A DNA stretch of 64,000 nucleotides from Pseudomonas fluorescens (GCF_902498195.1 NZ_CABVIY010000004.1:434001-498000); one strand, 5' to 3'; shown: positions 8,147 through 16,766, counted from the stretch's first letter. Numbers and translations: made by a program. The notes: generated by a model not told the origin, from the sequence alone.

Positions 8147-9495
8147 GGACGCAGCACCTCGGGCACCACGTGGCGCAAGCCGATGCCGCTGTAGTGCAGG
8201 CCGGCTGCCGCGACTTGTTCCGGGTTGTACAGGTTGCGTCCGTCGATGATCACCCGTGCACGCAGTTTGCTGGCCAGCAGGTCGAAGTCGACCACCCGGA
8301 AATTCTTCCATTCGGTGCAGATCACCAACGCGTCGGCGTCCTCCAGGGTGTCGTCGCGGGTGGCGCACAGGTGCAGGTCATTGCGGTAGCCGTACAGGCG
8401 CCGGCATTCGGACATGGCTTCGGGGTCATAGGCCTGGACGCTGGCGCCTTCGGCCCACAGCGCATCCATCAGGTAACGGCTGGGCGCTTCACGCATGTCA
8501 TCGGTGTTGGGCTTGAAGGCCAGGCCCCAGATGGCGATGGACTTGCCGGCCAGCCCCTGGGGGAACTGCGCCTTGAGTTTGCCGAACAGGATGTGGCGCT
8601 GGCTGTCGTTGACGTCGGTGACGCTGCGCAACAGGCGCAGGGGCATGCCGTTGTGTTCGGCGGTGTGCAGCAGGGCGCGCAGGTCCTTGGGGAAACACGA
8701 GCCGCCGAAGCCGCAACCGGGATAGATGAAGTGGTAGCCGATGCGCGGGTCCGAGCCGATGCCTTTGCGCACCGCTTCGATGTCGGCCCCCAGCAGCTCG
8801 GTGAGGTTGGCCAGTTCGTTCATGAAGCTGATGCGGGTGGCGAGCATCGCGTTGGCGGCGTACTTGGTCAACTCGGCGCTGCGGTTGTCCATGAACATGA
8901 GCTTTTCATGGTTGCGGCAAAAGGGCGCGTACAGTTCGCTCATCTGGCTGCGGGCGGTTTCGTCGCCCGTGCCGACGATGATCCGGTCCGGGCGCATGCA
9001 GTCGGCCAGGGCGCTGCCTTCCTTGAGAAACTCCGGGTTGGACACCACGCGTACAGCCAGCGAACCCTTGCCGCGCCGTTGCAGTTCTTGCAGGGCGGCG
9101 GCCGCGACCTGGTCGGCGGTGCCGACCGGCACGGTGGACTTGATAATCAGAGTGCGATCGGCCTCCATGAAACTGGCGATCTGCCGGGCCACAGTCAGCA
9201 CATGGCTGAGGTCGGCGGAACCGTCTTCATCGGCGGGCGTACCCACCGCGATGAAGATCAGCTCGGCGTGTTCGACGGCGTCGCTGGCCTGGGTGGAAAA
9301 GAATAACCGGCCGGCCTTGATGTTTTCTTCCAGCGTACTGGATAGTCCAGGCTCACTAATTGGTGGAACAGCTTGTTGTAATTGCTTGATCTTGTTCGGA
9401 TCAATGTCGACACATAAGACGCGATGTCCTACATCGGCCAGTGCCGCTGCTTGTATCAGGCCAACATAGCCCGTACCAAATACGCTCACGTCCAT
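8143..9495 (-). CDS. ugd: UDP-glucose 6-dehydrogenase
   Basis: 450 residues, the normal length for the family. The NAD site VFGTGYVG lies at residues 5-12 and the acidic end of strand 2 is VDID. IFIAVGTPADEDGSADLS is the conserved central segment. The catalytic cysteine is C267 in GCGFGGSCFPKDL, and K211 sits in the SAELTKYAANA helix. It oxidises UDP-glucose to UDP-glucuronate using two NAD+. It is the first gene of the minus-strand operon, so the upstream gap 9496-9884 should contain the main promoter. Confidence 0.95.
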   Translation of the reverse strand: MDVSVFGTGYVGLIQAAALADVGHRVLCVDIDPNKIKQLQQAVPPISEPGLSSTLEENIKAGRLFFSTQASDAVEHAELIFIAVGTPADEDGSADLSHVLTVARQIASFMEADRTLIIKSTVPVGTADQVAAAALQELQRRGKGSLAVRVVSNPEFLKEGSALADCMRPDRIIVGTGDETARSQMSELYAPFCRNHEKLMFMDNRSAELTKYAANAMLATRISFMNELANLTELLGADIEAVRKGIGSDPRIGYHFIYPGCGFGGSCFPKDLRALLHTAEHNGMPLRLLRSVTDVNDSQRHILFGKLKAQFPQGLAGKSIAIWGLAFKPNTDDMREAPSRYLMDALWAEGASVQAYDPEAMSECRRLYGYRNDLHLCATRDDTLEDADALVICTEWKNFRVVDFDLLASKLRARVIIDGRNLYNPEQVAAAGLHYSGIGLRHVVPEVLRP

Positions 9496-9573
9496 ATTGG
9501 CGTGCCTCGTAAGTCGGTGGAAAGATCAGAAATGGGACTGTCAAAAGGGGTATAGACCAGCCTTGGAAAAGCG

Positions 9574-9589
9574 TGTCAGCAAACTGACA
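9574..9589. promoter_or_regulatory. Perfect 16-bp dyad TGTCAG-N4-CTGACA
   Basis: Both six-base arms match exactly around CAAA, about 80 bases upstream of the ugd ATG. Size and symmetry suit a homodimeric DNA-binding protein. The cognate regulator is not identifiable here. Confidence 0.5.
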
Positions 9590-9607
9590 TGTTAAAGAGG
9601 TAAGACA

Positions 9608-9623
9608 CCCCCAGTTCTGGGGG
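9608..9623. promoter_or_regulatory. Dyad CCCCCAG-TT-CTGGGGG
   Basis: Seven-base arms separated by two bases, 18 bases beyond the first dyad. A 2-nt loop is too tight for an RNA hairpin without fraying, so a protein-binding site is the simpler reading. Confidence 0.4.
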
Positions 9624-9884
9624 GCCAATTGCCATCAAGCGCTTGGCCCTGCTGGCTTGGCAGCAAATTTACCGAGAGATGAAGATTCGAAAGAAAGCGA
9701 TAAACGGTCGAAAGGCTTGAATTACAAGGGCTGTAGGGCCTTGAGTGTGTCAGAAACGAGACGATTTTTTTTTGACGCTTTCAGCTGATTTTTGACGTTT
9801 CTTGCGCTTTGATGGCCGGGTGCTAGTGTCAAAAAATGGCCGACGACCTTTTGGCCACGGCGATGGATAACTGGCGCCAGAACA

Positions 9885-11582
9885 ATGAATCGATATCTGA
9901 AAGAAGTTCTCATTGCTGTCTATTTGCTTATTCATAGCGACTATTATTTCGAGCGTATCAGCGCAATGGGAATTGGCATTGCGCTGATGCTGTTTGTTGG
10001 CATGTTTGTCGTATTAACCGTTGCACTTTTCCTGACGGCCTACATTCGCCAGACACTTATTCGTCATGTATTCGCCCTGGTGTTATTTGCCTCGGCGGTA
10101 TTCTTCGATGTGTATTCGCGGGTCACCGCCGACTACCTGACCTACAGCAGTTTCGTCTCGCTGGTGTATTCCGGCGGTTTTATCGAAGAAGCGCTGTACC
10201 AGTACCGCGAGGCGATCATCCACGGCGTGCTCGGGGGGTTACTGCTGCTGTTGGGCATCGGGCTCAAGCCTCGCCATCGAGTGCCCGTGCCGGGTGCGCT
10301 GAGGGTAGCGGCGCCGCTGCTGGGGGTGCTGATGCTCAGCGCCGTGTTGTTCGTGCGCGCGGGTGAGGGCGCGCGGGGCCTGCCCTTCATGTACACGCCG
10401 CTGGCCTACCTCAACCTGTTCACCTATGAGGCCCTGCACAACACGGTCGGCCCCCGCGAGCCGGTCAGCCTGGCGCGCATCGGGCAACCGGTGAAACACG
10501 ACATCGTGCTGATAATCGACGAGAGCATCTCCGGCAATTACCTGGACATCAACGCGCCGTTCGGCGTGCACAGCAATCTCAAGGAGCCCCGTGCGGGCGT
10601 CGCGATCTACAACTACGGCTACGCCGCCTCGATTGCCAATTGCAGCGTCGATACCAACGTCACGCTGCGCTACGGCGGCACCCGCAGCGATTACGTCAGG
10701 ATCAACAGCACCTTGCCGTCGATCTGGCAGTACGCGAAAAAAGCCGGTTTGCACACGGTCTACATCGATGCGCAACGCACCGGCGGCAACTTGCAGAACC
10801 TGATGAACGCCGCCGAGAAAAAGGATATCGATGAGTTCGTGCAGTTCGACCAGACCAGCGTGCGCGAGCGCGACATGGCGGCGGCGGCCAAGCTGATCGA
10901 ACTGCTCAATGACGATCAGCCGCAACTGGTGATCATCAACAAGGTCGGGGCGCATTTCCCGGTGCACGACAAATACCCCGACGCGTTCATGGCGTATCGC
11001 CCGACGCTGCCCCGGGGGCAATTCGTCGAAGTGGCGGACACCGGCGAACGTAACGGTTTCAATGGGCAGGCGGACGACTGGATGCTGTACCGCAACGCCT
11101 ACAAGAACACGCTGTTGTGGAACGTCGGGGAGTTTTTCTCGCGGGTCTTTGCCCAGGCCAACCTGGACAACGCCCTGCTGATCTACACCTCGGACCACGG
11201 CCAGGACCTGCATGAACGGGGCAACCCCGGACTGAACACCCATTGCGGTGGCGACCCGGTGGAGGAGGAGGGGCTGGTGCCGCTGGTGGTGATCCAGGGC
11301 AGCGGAATGAAGACCCTGGACTGGCAGGCCGCACTGGCCGGCAACAAGGATCGTTCCAGCCACTACAACATCTTCCCGACCTTGTTGCAGTTGATGGGTT
11401 ACGACCTGGCGGGCGTGGAGGCGGTGTATGGCAAGCCGCTGAGTGTGCCGACGGCCGATGAATTCACCTTCAACTATCGATTCAATGCGCGGCTGGGGGC
11501 CAAGCCCGAGTGGAAGCACATCGATTTGAACAGCATCGTCACCCCGTCGCAGGCGCCGGCGAGTGTGGCGTCGGGGCAGTGA
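9885..11582 (+). CDS. Sulfatase-fold membrane enzyme, phosphoethanolamine transferase-like (EptA/CptA/MdoB relative)
   Basis: 565 residues. The N-terminal part is membrane-embedded, with about four or five TM segments before residue 180. The periplasmic alkaline-phosphatase/sulfatase fold follows: DIVLIIDESISGNYLD (metal-binding start of the domain), NCSVDTNVTLRYGG (candidate nucleophile Thr), VIINKVGAHFPVHDKYP, IYTSDHGQDLHERG and THCGG. The family moves phosphoethanolamine or phosphoglycerol onto lipid A, core sugars or glucans. It is divergent from the exopolysaccharide operon, so envelope or polymer decoration is plausible but unproven. The ribosome-binding site is weak. ATG at 9966 (Met28) is a possible shorter start but would cut into TM1. 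Confidence 0.75.
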   Translation: MNRYLKEVLIAVYLLIHSDYYFERISAMGIGIALMLFVGMFVVLTVALFLTAYIRQTLIRHVFALVLFASAVFFDVYSRVTADYLTYSSFVSLVYSGGFIEEALYQYREAIIHGVLGGLLLLLGIGLKPRHRVPVPGALRVAAPLLGVLMLSAVLFVRAGEGARGLPFMYTPLAYLNLFTYEALHNTVGPREPVSLARIGQPVKHDIVLIIDESISGNYLDINAPFGVHSNLKEPRAGVAIYNYGYAASIANCSVDTNVTLRYGGTRSDYVRINSTLPSIWQYAKKAGLHTVYIDAQRTGGNLQNLMNAAEKKDIDEFVQFDQTSVRERDMAAAAKLIELLNDDQPQLVIINKVGAHFPVHDKYPDAFMAYRPTLPRGQFVEVADTGERNGFNGQADDWMLYRNAYKNTLLWNVGEFFSRVFAQANLDNALLIYTSDHGQDLHERGNPGLNTHCGGDPVEEEGLVPLVVIQGSGMKTLDWQAALAGNKDRSSHYNIFPTLLQLMGYDLAGVEAVYGKPLSVPTADEFTFNYRFNARLGAKPEWKHIDLNSIVTPSQAPASVASGQ

Positions 11583-11595
11583 GGTCCTGGCTGTC

Positions 11596-11684
11596 TGATC
11601 GGGCCCCTTCGCGAGCAAGCCCGCTCCCACATGTGAAATGCATTCCAATGTAGGAGCGGGCTTGCTCGCGAAGGGGCCCGATCA
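11596..11684. repeat. REP pair (REPIN-like hairpin), GCGGGCTTGCTCGCGAA family
   Basis: Two copies of the abundant REP core face each other; the arms extend to TGATCGGGCCCC/GGGGCCCGATCA, giving a nearly perfect 35-bp stem. It sits between the convergent genes ending at 11582 and 11697 and could act as a bidirectional transcription end. Confidence 0.9.
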
Positions 11685-11696
11685 ATCAATACAAAT

Positions 11697-12734
11697 CTAA
11701 AGGCTGCTCCATCGGGCCCGATACACCCCCGGCGCACACCCCAGCCACCGCAAACACGCCCGGTTGAAACTCTGCACGTCGCTGTACCCCAGCCGGTCGG
11801 AAATCTCCACCAGCTCAAGCTCGCCCGCCTGCAACAGATCCTCGGCCCGACAGCGGCGATACTCATCCCGCAACTCGGAAAAGCTCCAGCCCAGTGCCTT
11901 CAAGCGTCGTGCCGCCGTACGCTCGATCAGGTGCTGGCCTTCGCAAAACCGTTGCCAGTTCGCGCCGGCAAGATCGGCAGCCAGGTGATCGCTGACTTGC
12001 TCCAGCAAGGTCGGCTCGCTGTTGCGCCGGGTCTGTTCCAACAGCTCCACCAACGTCTGTTCAAGCTCATGGTTACCGGGTGTCAGTGCGGTGACGAACA
12101 GCTGCGGATCGAGGCGAACGCCATGCTGCGCCCTGGCGAATCGTACCGGCGCACGAAAGGCTTGCGCATGGTCATCGGGATGGCCGGTGCAAGGGAAAGC
12201 CAGGTCAACACCGAGGATCGGGTCTCGTGTCAGGCCGCTGGCGAGGAATTTTCGCCGCAGCATGCTGCACAGGCTGATGAGGATGTAGTCGGCAATCGGC
12301 GCGCTGGCCTTCACGCTGCCGACATCGAGCAGACGCAGCTCAACGGCGTCGCCATCACGCACGACCCGCGCCTGGAAGTGGCCGCTGAAAAACGGGAAGA
12401 AGCGTTCGAAGTAGGCGCACGCGCTTTCCAGGGAAGCGGCGACGTCGAACAGGTAGGTCAGGCCATTGGTGGCCGTTGAAACGAATCGCCGGCCCGCCGC
12501 CAGACCGATCGACGGGTCGCCGGTCTGTTCCAGGGCAAACGCCCAGAAACGCCGCGACAAAAACAGCGGCACGCGCATGAAAGGCGTGCGTAGCTCGAAC
12601 AGGCTGCGACGGAACAAGGCTTCGAGGGGCTCGCGGGCAATCCCTCGGGCGAGCAGCTCTTCAATGGCCGGCAGCAAGGTCGGGGCGTAGAACGCATTAG
12701 CCTGAGACGGCCGGGACTGATCGGTTTTTGTCAT
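11697..12734 (-). CDS. AraC-family transcriptional regulator (OruR/ArgR-like N-terminal domain)
   Basis: 345 residues. Residues about 20-205 match the 'arabinose-binding domain of AraC' type (PF12625), with LLARGI...LFRRSLFEL and PSIGLAAGRRF. The C-terminal 100 residues are an AraC HTH: two helix-turn-helix units ending in VEISDRLGYSDVQSFNRACLRWLGCAPGVYRARW. It is divergent from a LysR gene 71 bases away. The effector and targets are unknown. Start ATG at 12734. Confidence 0.88.
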   Translation of the reverse strand: MTKTDQSRPSQANAFYAPTLLPAIEELLARGIAREPLEALFRRSLFELRTPFMRVPLFLSRRFWAFALEQTGDPSIGLAAGRRFVSTATNGLTYLFDVAASLESACAYFERFFPFFSGHFQARVVRDGDAVELRLLDVGSVKASAPIADYILISLCSMLRRKFLASGLTRDPILGVDLAFPCTGHPDDHAQAFRAPVRFARAQHGVRLDPQLFVTALTPGNHELEQTLVELLEQTRRNSEPTLLEQVSDHLAADLAGANWQRFCEGQHLIERTAARRLKALGWSFSELRDEYRRCRAEDLLQAGELELVEISDRLGYSDVQSFNRACLRWLGCAPGVYRARWSSL

Positions 12735-12805
12735 GTACGGCTCACAGCAAGTTTCGCAACACTGGTTAGGCTGCCCGACGTTAAGCGATTTGCCGGAGCA
12801 AGACC

Positions 12806-13720
12806 ATGCTTGATTTACGCCAGCTCGACCTGAACCTGCTGCTCGCGTTCGACGCGATTTACCAGCAGCGCAGCGTCACCCGCGCCGCCGAGGTGATGAG
12901 CCTGTCGCAACCGGCGATGAGCAATGCGCTGCGACGCCTGCGCGAGTTATGCGGCGACCCGCTGTTCATCAAAAGTCGCCTGGGGGTGACGCCAACACTG
13001 GTCGCCCATCGCCTGGCCGATTATGTGCGCGCGGCGCTGGAATCGTTGCGCGACGGGCTGCGGATGATTCCCGCCGCCCGGCAAAAGCACCCGGTGTTGC
13101 GCATCAGTTGTCTGGACTGCCTGCAACCGGTGCTGCTTGAAGCACTGCTGGAAACGCCCCATGCCGACTGGCAGGTACGCTATTTCCAGCCGCGCCGGCG
13201 CGACGCCTTGCAGGAACTGGCGAGCGGCAAACTGGACATCCTGATCGACCTCGACCAACCCCTGGCGGGACTGGCCGGGCTGCATAAAAAACGCTTGCCC
13301 GCCGACCACTACGTGTTCGCCTACGGCGCCGGGCTCAAGGAACCGCCCCGCACGCTGGCGGCCTATCTGCAACAGCCGCAGATCCAGGTATCCAGCCGCC
13401 GCGACGGGCTCAGTCCGGTGGACCTGCACCTGGGTTTGAAAGGTCTGCGCCGCACCGTGGCGGTGAGTTCCCAGAGCACCCTGGCGGCGAAACTGATGGC
13501 CGACCGGCAACCCTTGGGCATGAGCCTGCCGAGCCGGGTCGCCAGTGTGCTGGGGTTGCAGCAGGTGCCCTTGCCGCTGGACGAACCGGTGGAGCTGAAA
13601 CTGGCGTTGTACATCGAGTCACGCTATCGCTTCGAGCGCAGCCGCGAGGAGGCGATGCATTGTTTGCTGAGGGCGCTGGGTGAGCCGCGGGTGTTGCTGC
13701 TGGATGCACAACGCGCCTGA
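12806..13720 (+). CDS. LysR-family transcriptional regulator (NodD/LinR-like subgroup)
   Basis: 304 residues. The N-terminal HTH is LDLNLLLAFDAIYQQRSVTRAAEVMSLSQPAMSNALRRLRE, with DPLFIKSRLGVTPT; this form is typical of the NodD/NahR-like branch. The substrate-binding domain fills the rest. A GGAG box lies 8 nt before ATG (GGAGCAAGACCATG). It is divergent from the AraC regulator at 11697-12734, with which it shares a short control region of 71 bases. Confidence 0.9.
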   Translation: MLDLRQLDLNLLLAFDAIYQQRSVTRAAEVMSLSQPAMSNALRRLRELCGDPLFIKSRLGVTPTLVAHRLADYVRAALESLRDGLRMIPAARQKHPVLRISCLDCLQPVLLEALLETPHADWQVRYFQPRRRDALQELASGKLDILIDLDQPLAGLAGLHKKRLPADHYVFAYGAGLKEPPRTLAAYLQQPQIQVSSRRDGLSPVDLHLGLKGLRRTVAVSSQSTLAAKLMADRQPLGMSLPSRVASVLGLQQVPLPLDEPVELKLALYIESRYRFERSREEAMHCLLRALGEPRVLLLDAQRA

Positions 13721-13731
13721 TCACCGTTCAG

Positions 13732-13819
13732 GTGGGAGCGGGCTTGCTCGCGAAGGGGCCGTGTCAGTCGGCATCATCGTTAAATGACACACCGCCTTCG
13801 CGAGCAAGCCCGCTCCCAC
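13732..13819. repeat. REP pair, GCGGGCTTGCTCGCGAA family
   Basis: Inverted copies flank a spacer, GTGTCAGTCGGCATCATCG...TGACAC. Nearly the same spacer occurs in the pairs at 19957 and 62126, so this looks like one REPIN subtype. It lies between two convergent LysR genes. Confidence 0.9.
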
Positions 13820-13836
13820 AGGGTTCTCGGTGTGCT

Positions 13837-14760
13837 TTAGGGTTGGGTGACTGCCAGCAGACGCCGGTCAACGTCAAGAATCGCTTCGATCATCGCCAGC
13901 GCCGCCGGTGTCAGGGAATAGCCGACGCGGCTGACGATGCCGTAATGCAGTTGCAGGCCGGGGTCGTCGCTGGGAATGTCGATGAAGTCCAGCAGCCGTA
14001 TCAGCCCCTGGTCCACCTGTTCGGCCAGGGCTTCCATGGTGGCGATGCCCACCGCGTCGGAGCGCCGTACCACGCGGCAAATGGCGTCGAATTGCGCGCA
14101 TTCGACGCTGGGGTTGAAGTCCGGCTCGCCCTGCACGTCGGCGAGGATCTTGCGGATCATCGGCGGGATGCGCGTGCCGACCACGGCGTAGTCGAGCAGG
14201 GCGCGCAACGTCAGGTGTTCCCGGTTGGCCAAGGGGTGATCGACGCGGCAGAAGAAGCGTCCGCGCCGGGGCCGCAGCAGTTGCACCTGGTATTGCGGGT
14301 CGCCGGTGAAGTAGCGCGAATCGGCGACCAGAAATTCGATCTGCTGCTCGCGCAACCAAAGCGCCAGTTGCTCCCAATCGCCCTGATGAAAACGGGTACG
14401 GATCGCCGGATGCGCCTGGATGAATTGCGCCAGCGCCTCGGGCACCAACAACTGCGCAGGGTAGGGGCCGCTGCCGAAATGCAGTTCGCCGCCGGTCAGG
14501 CCGTTGTACTGGGTCAGTTCGTTGTGCAACGCCTGACTGCCGGCGAGCAGGCGCCGCGCGTGCTGCAACACCAGTTCGCCCTGGCCGGTCAGGCGGAATT
14601 CGCGGCTGCTGCGTTCCACCAATTGGCAGTCGAGGTCGCGCTCCAGGGTCTGGATGCTGCGGCTGAAGGCCGGCTGGCTGAGATTGATCGCCTCGGCGGC
14701 GCGACCAAAGCTGCGGTAATCGGCCAGCGCCACCAGGTGACGAAGCTGTCGAAGGTCCAT
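13837..14760 (-). CDS. LysR-family transcriptional regulator
   Basis: 307 residues: MDLRQLRHLVALADYRSFGRAAEAINLSQ...SRSIQTLERDL is a standard LysR HTH, followed by the two-lobed effector domain. Two ATGs stand in tandem at 14763 and 14760. The AGGAG box is 4 nt from the first and 7 nt from the second, so I favour 14760. It is divergent from the AraC-type gene at 14858. The targets are not evident. Confidence 0.9.
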   Translation of the reverse strand: MDLRQLRHLVALADYRSFGRAAEAINLSQPAFSRSIQTLERDLDCQLVERSSREFRLTGQGELVLQHARRLLAGSQALHNELTQYNGLTGGELHFGSGPYPAQLLVPEALAQFIQAHPAIRTRFHQGDWEQLALWLREQQIEFLVADSRYFTGDPQYQVQLLRPRRGRFFCRVDHPLANREHLTLRALLDYAVVGTRIPPMIRKILADVQGEPDFNPSVECAQFDAICRVVRRSDAVGIATMEALAEQVDQGLIRLLDFIDIPSDDPGLQLHYGIVSRVGYSLTPAALAMIEAILDVDRRLLAVTQP

Positions 14761-14857
14761 CATGCGTCTCCTGCATTCAGCGAATACTTTTAATGCATTG
14801 GATCGATATCACAGAGACTGGCATAAGTACACGCCTGTCTTTTCGCCGCAGCCTGCC

Positions 14858-15697
14858 ATGACGCCTCAAACCTTTGCTTCCAGTGCATTCACCCGGACCA
14901 TCCTCAACCACGCCCAACGCTCCGGCCTGTGCCAGGAGCAGTTGCTGCAACGGGCCGGGATCTGTCTGTCATTGCTCGAAGGGCAAGGGCTGCGGGTCCC
15001 CACGCATCTGGTCGAACGGCTGCTGGGCGAGTGCGAGCGACTGGGGGCGGGGGCGATGTTTGGCTGTGAACTGGTCAATGGCATGGCGACTACCAGCCTG
15101 CAAGGTTTGAACATTCTGCTGGATTCCGCCGCTACGCTGCGCGCCAGTCTGGCGTGCTTTACCGAATTCCTGCCCCGTGTGACCAACGGCGTGCTGGCGC
15201 AACTGGAGGAAGTCGACGGACAGGCCCGATTGCATTTGCGCGGTGCTCATCAGCTGCCGCATTTTTTCGGGCTGGATGCGGCGACCTTGAGCCTGGTACG
15301 CAATATCTCCCGGCGACTGGGACGGGCGCCGGGCGAGGTGTTTGCCGGGGTTGCCCTGGCGCCGCAACAGGCGGCTGGCGAGTGGTTGCGCGGCGTCGGC
15401 ATCGAGGTGCGGCCAGGGTCGCATCCCTGCCTGAGCCTGCCGCTGGCCAGCCTCGACGAACCCTTGATCGGGGCCAATCCGTTTTTGCATCAAAGCATTT
15501 TGCGTCACTGGCAGGCTGAGGCGGCGCAGCACAGTCGCAGCGACAGCCTGGAGATGGCGCGGCATTGGCTGACGGCGGGGGATCAGCCCATTGAGCGGAT
15601 TGCCGAGCGGTTGGGGTATCGCCAGCCGAGTAATTTCATTCGGGCGTTTCGCAAGCAGTTCGGGATTACGCCCAAGCAGTTTCGGTTGGGGTTGTAG
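14858..15697 (+). CDS. AraC-family transcriptional regulator
   Basis: 279 residues from ATG 14858. The N-terminal two thirds resemble the PF12625-type ligand domain (LCQEQLLQRAGI..., GCELVNGMATTSLQGLNILL). The C-terminus has the AraC HTH tail ERIAERLGYRQPSNFIRAFRKQFGITPKQFRLGL. An in-frame extension back to 14762 overlaps the divergent LysR start and has no ribosome-binding site. The total is shorter than the AraC protein at 11697-12734 (345 residues), mainly in the N-terminal domain. A gene-free repeat island follows. Confidence 0.82.
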   Translation: MTPQTFASSAFTRTILNHAQRSGLCQEQLLQRAGICLSLLEGQGLRVPTHLVERLLGECERLGAGAMFGCELVNGMATTSLQGLNILLDSAATLRASLACFTEFLPRVTNGVLAQLEEVDGQARLHLRGAHQLPHFFGLDAATLSLVRNISRRLGRAPGEVFAGVALAPQQAAGEWLRGVGIEVRPGSHPCLSLPLASLDEPLIGANPFLHQSILRHWQAEAAQHSRSDSLEMARHWLTAGDQPIERIAERLGYRQPSNFIRAFRKQFGITPKQFRLGL

Positions 15698-15720
15698 GGC
15701 GAGGGTTGTTTTTTGATGGT

Positions 15721-16015
15721 GTACATATCCATTGCTGCGGTAACGGCGACTTATGGTTTCGCCCTTACGGCGAGTCACTTTTAACAAACGCCTTAAAAGT
15801 AACCAAAAGCGCTCGCCCCGGCGTCCGGCCCCTCGCCAAGGCTCGGGGTTCCTTCGCTCCGGCATTCATCCGGGGGCATCGCCTCCGGTTTGCTTCGCTG
15901 CACCTCCTCTCGATGTGTGCGGCTTCGCCGCACGGCGCTACGCGCCTACCCCCCGGATGAACACCTCCACTCAGCCTCCCGAAGGGGCGGGTGGATCAAG
16001 ATCAAAAGCTGCAGG
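15721..16015 (+). repeat. Long intergenic repeat, copy 1
   Basis: It begins GTACATATCCATTGCTGCGG and runs through TATGGTTTCGCCCTTACGGCGAGTCACTTTT. The middle part, around CCCCTCGCCAAGGCTCGGGGTTCC, recurs at 37095-37438. The first ~60 bases also appear inverted at 16585-16642. Confidence 0.85.
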
Positions 16016-16073
16016 CGAGCTAACGCTCGGCCTGTTGAGTGGTTAGAAGCGGGTGTACGCCAATCTGCTTTTC

Positions 16074-16100
16074 TGTGGGAGCGGGCTTGCTCGCGAAGGC
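16074..16100 (+). repeat. Single REP element
   Basis: TGTGGGAGCGGGCTTGCTCG continuing CGAAGGC; an unpaired copy within the repeat island. Confidence 0.85.
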
Positions 16101-16140
16101 GGCCTGGCAGCCGACCTGATTTCGCGGATGTACCCGTCCC

Positions 16141-16313
16141 CCTGTAGGAGCGAGCCTGCTCGCGATGGTCGTCAACGATGACGCGTGCTGTCTGGATGAA
16201 CGCGTTCCCCTGTGGGAGCAATGCTTGCTCGCGATGGAGGTCCAGACAACGCGTTCAATCAGGCAGCACGCGTCATCGTTGACGACCATCGCGAGCAGGC
16301 TCGCTCCTACAGG
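16141..16313. repeat. Large palindrome built from variant REPs
   Basis: Arms of about 50 bases match exactly: CCTGTAGGAGCGAGCCTGCT... from 16141 and its complement ending at 16313. They enclose a further REP-like copy (16211-16236, GGGAGCAATGCTTGCTCGCGA). It would extrude as a long cruciform or hairpin. Confidence 0.85.
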
Positions 16314-16354
16314 GAAGTGTGCACATCCACCAAAGTCAGGTCGGCTTTAAGGCC

Positions 16355-16642
16355 GCCTCGCTTTGGCTTTTGATTTTGATCTAAGCGCCCCGTTAAACCA
16401 CGCTGGCCGAACGCAGGCATTGCGCAGTGGGTAAACCGGCAGGACGCCGGTTTAGCCGCGCTGGGCCAGGGATGGCCCATCGCGGCGACCCACGGAGCAA
16501 TGCCTGCGTTCGGGCATGCCGAGCCAGAGCGAGGCACCGAGTGGTGGGGCAAGAGCCCTTTGGTTACTTTGGGGCTTTTCCAAAGTGACTCGCCGTAAGG
16601 GCGAAACCATAAGCGGCCGTTACCGCAGCAACGGATATGTAC
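16355..16642 (-). repeat. Long intergenic repeat, copy 2 (inverted)
   Basis: Read on the minus strand it starts GTACATATCCGTTGCTGCGG and shares the TTTCGCCCTTACGGCGAGTC block with copies 1 and 3. Its interior differs, carrying GAACGCAGGCATTGC and its inverted copy. Confidence 0.8.
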
Positions 16643-16668
16643 CCAAACCCAAACCCAAACCCAAACCA
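16641..16668 (+). repeat. ACCCAA hexanucleotide tandem repeat
   Basis: Four ACCCAA units plus a partial one follow directly after long repeat copy 2. A comparable AGCCAA-type array follows long repeat copy 3. Confidence 0.8.
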
Positions 16669-16766
16669 CCCAGGATGATTACTTTTTGTCACCCACCGCT
16701 TGCGCCCCAAAGCCACCGCTGAGGCACCGTACCCAGGCTGAGTAATATCCTGACCGGAGCCTAATA

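Larger units (their letters stand above)
9496..9884. promoter_or_regulatory. Divergent control region between ugd operon and the phosphoethanolamine-transferase-like gene
   Basis: 389 bases without a credible gene, more AT-rich than the flanks. It contains a perfect dyad TGTCAG-CAAA-CTGACA at 9574-9589 and a second one CCCCCAG-TT-CTGGGGG at 9608-9623. Runs such as ATTTTTTTTTGACG lie nearer the rightward gene. No clear sigma70 or sigma54 promoter could be fixed by eye. The dyads are candidate operators for the polysaccharide operon, lying about 80 and 115 bases upstream of the ugd start. Confidence 0.55.
15698..16766. repeat. Gene-free repeat island (1.07 kb)
   Basis: No coding sequence is supported. 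From left to right: a long Pseudomonas-type intergenic repeat (15721-16015), a single REP (16074-16100), a large palindrome (16141-16313), a second long repeat in opposite orientation (16355-16642) and a short ACCCAA tandem array. Translations in this stretch are artefacts of the repeats. Confidence 0.85.

Noticed and set aside
9496..9884. Sigma54 promoter before ugd or the divergent gene
   Set aside because: GG/GC pairs with the required 10-base spacing and flanking consensus were not found on either strand by eye.
16307..16669. Open frame of 120 codons within the repeat island
   Set aside because: It is created by the long intergenic repeat; similar spurious proteins arise from each copy (for example around 37139-37442).
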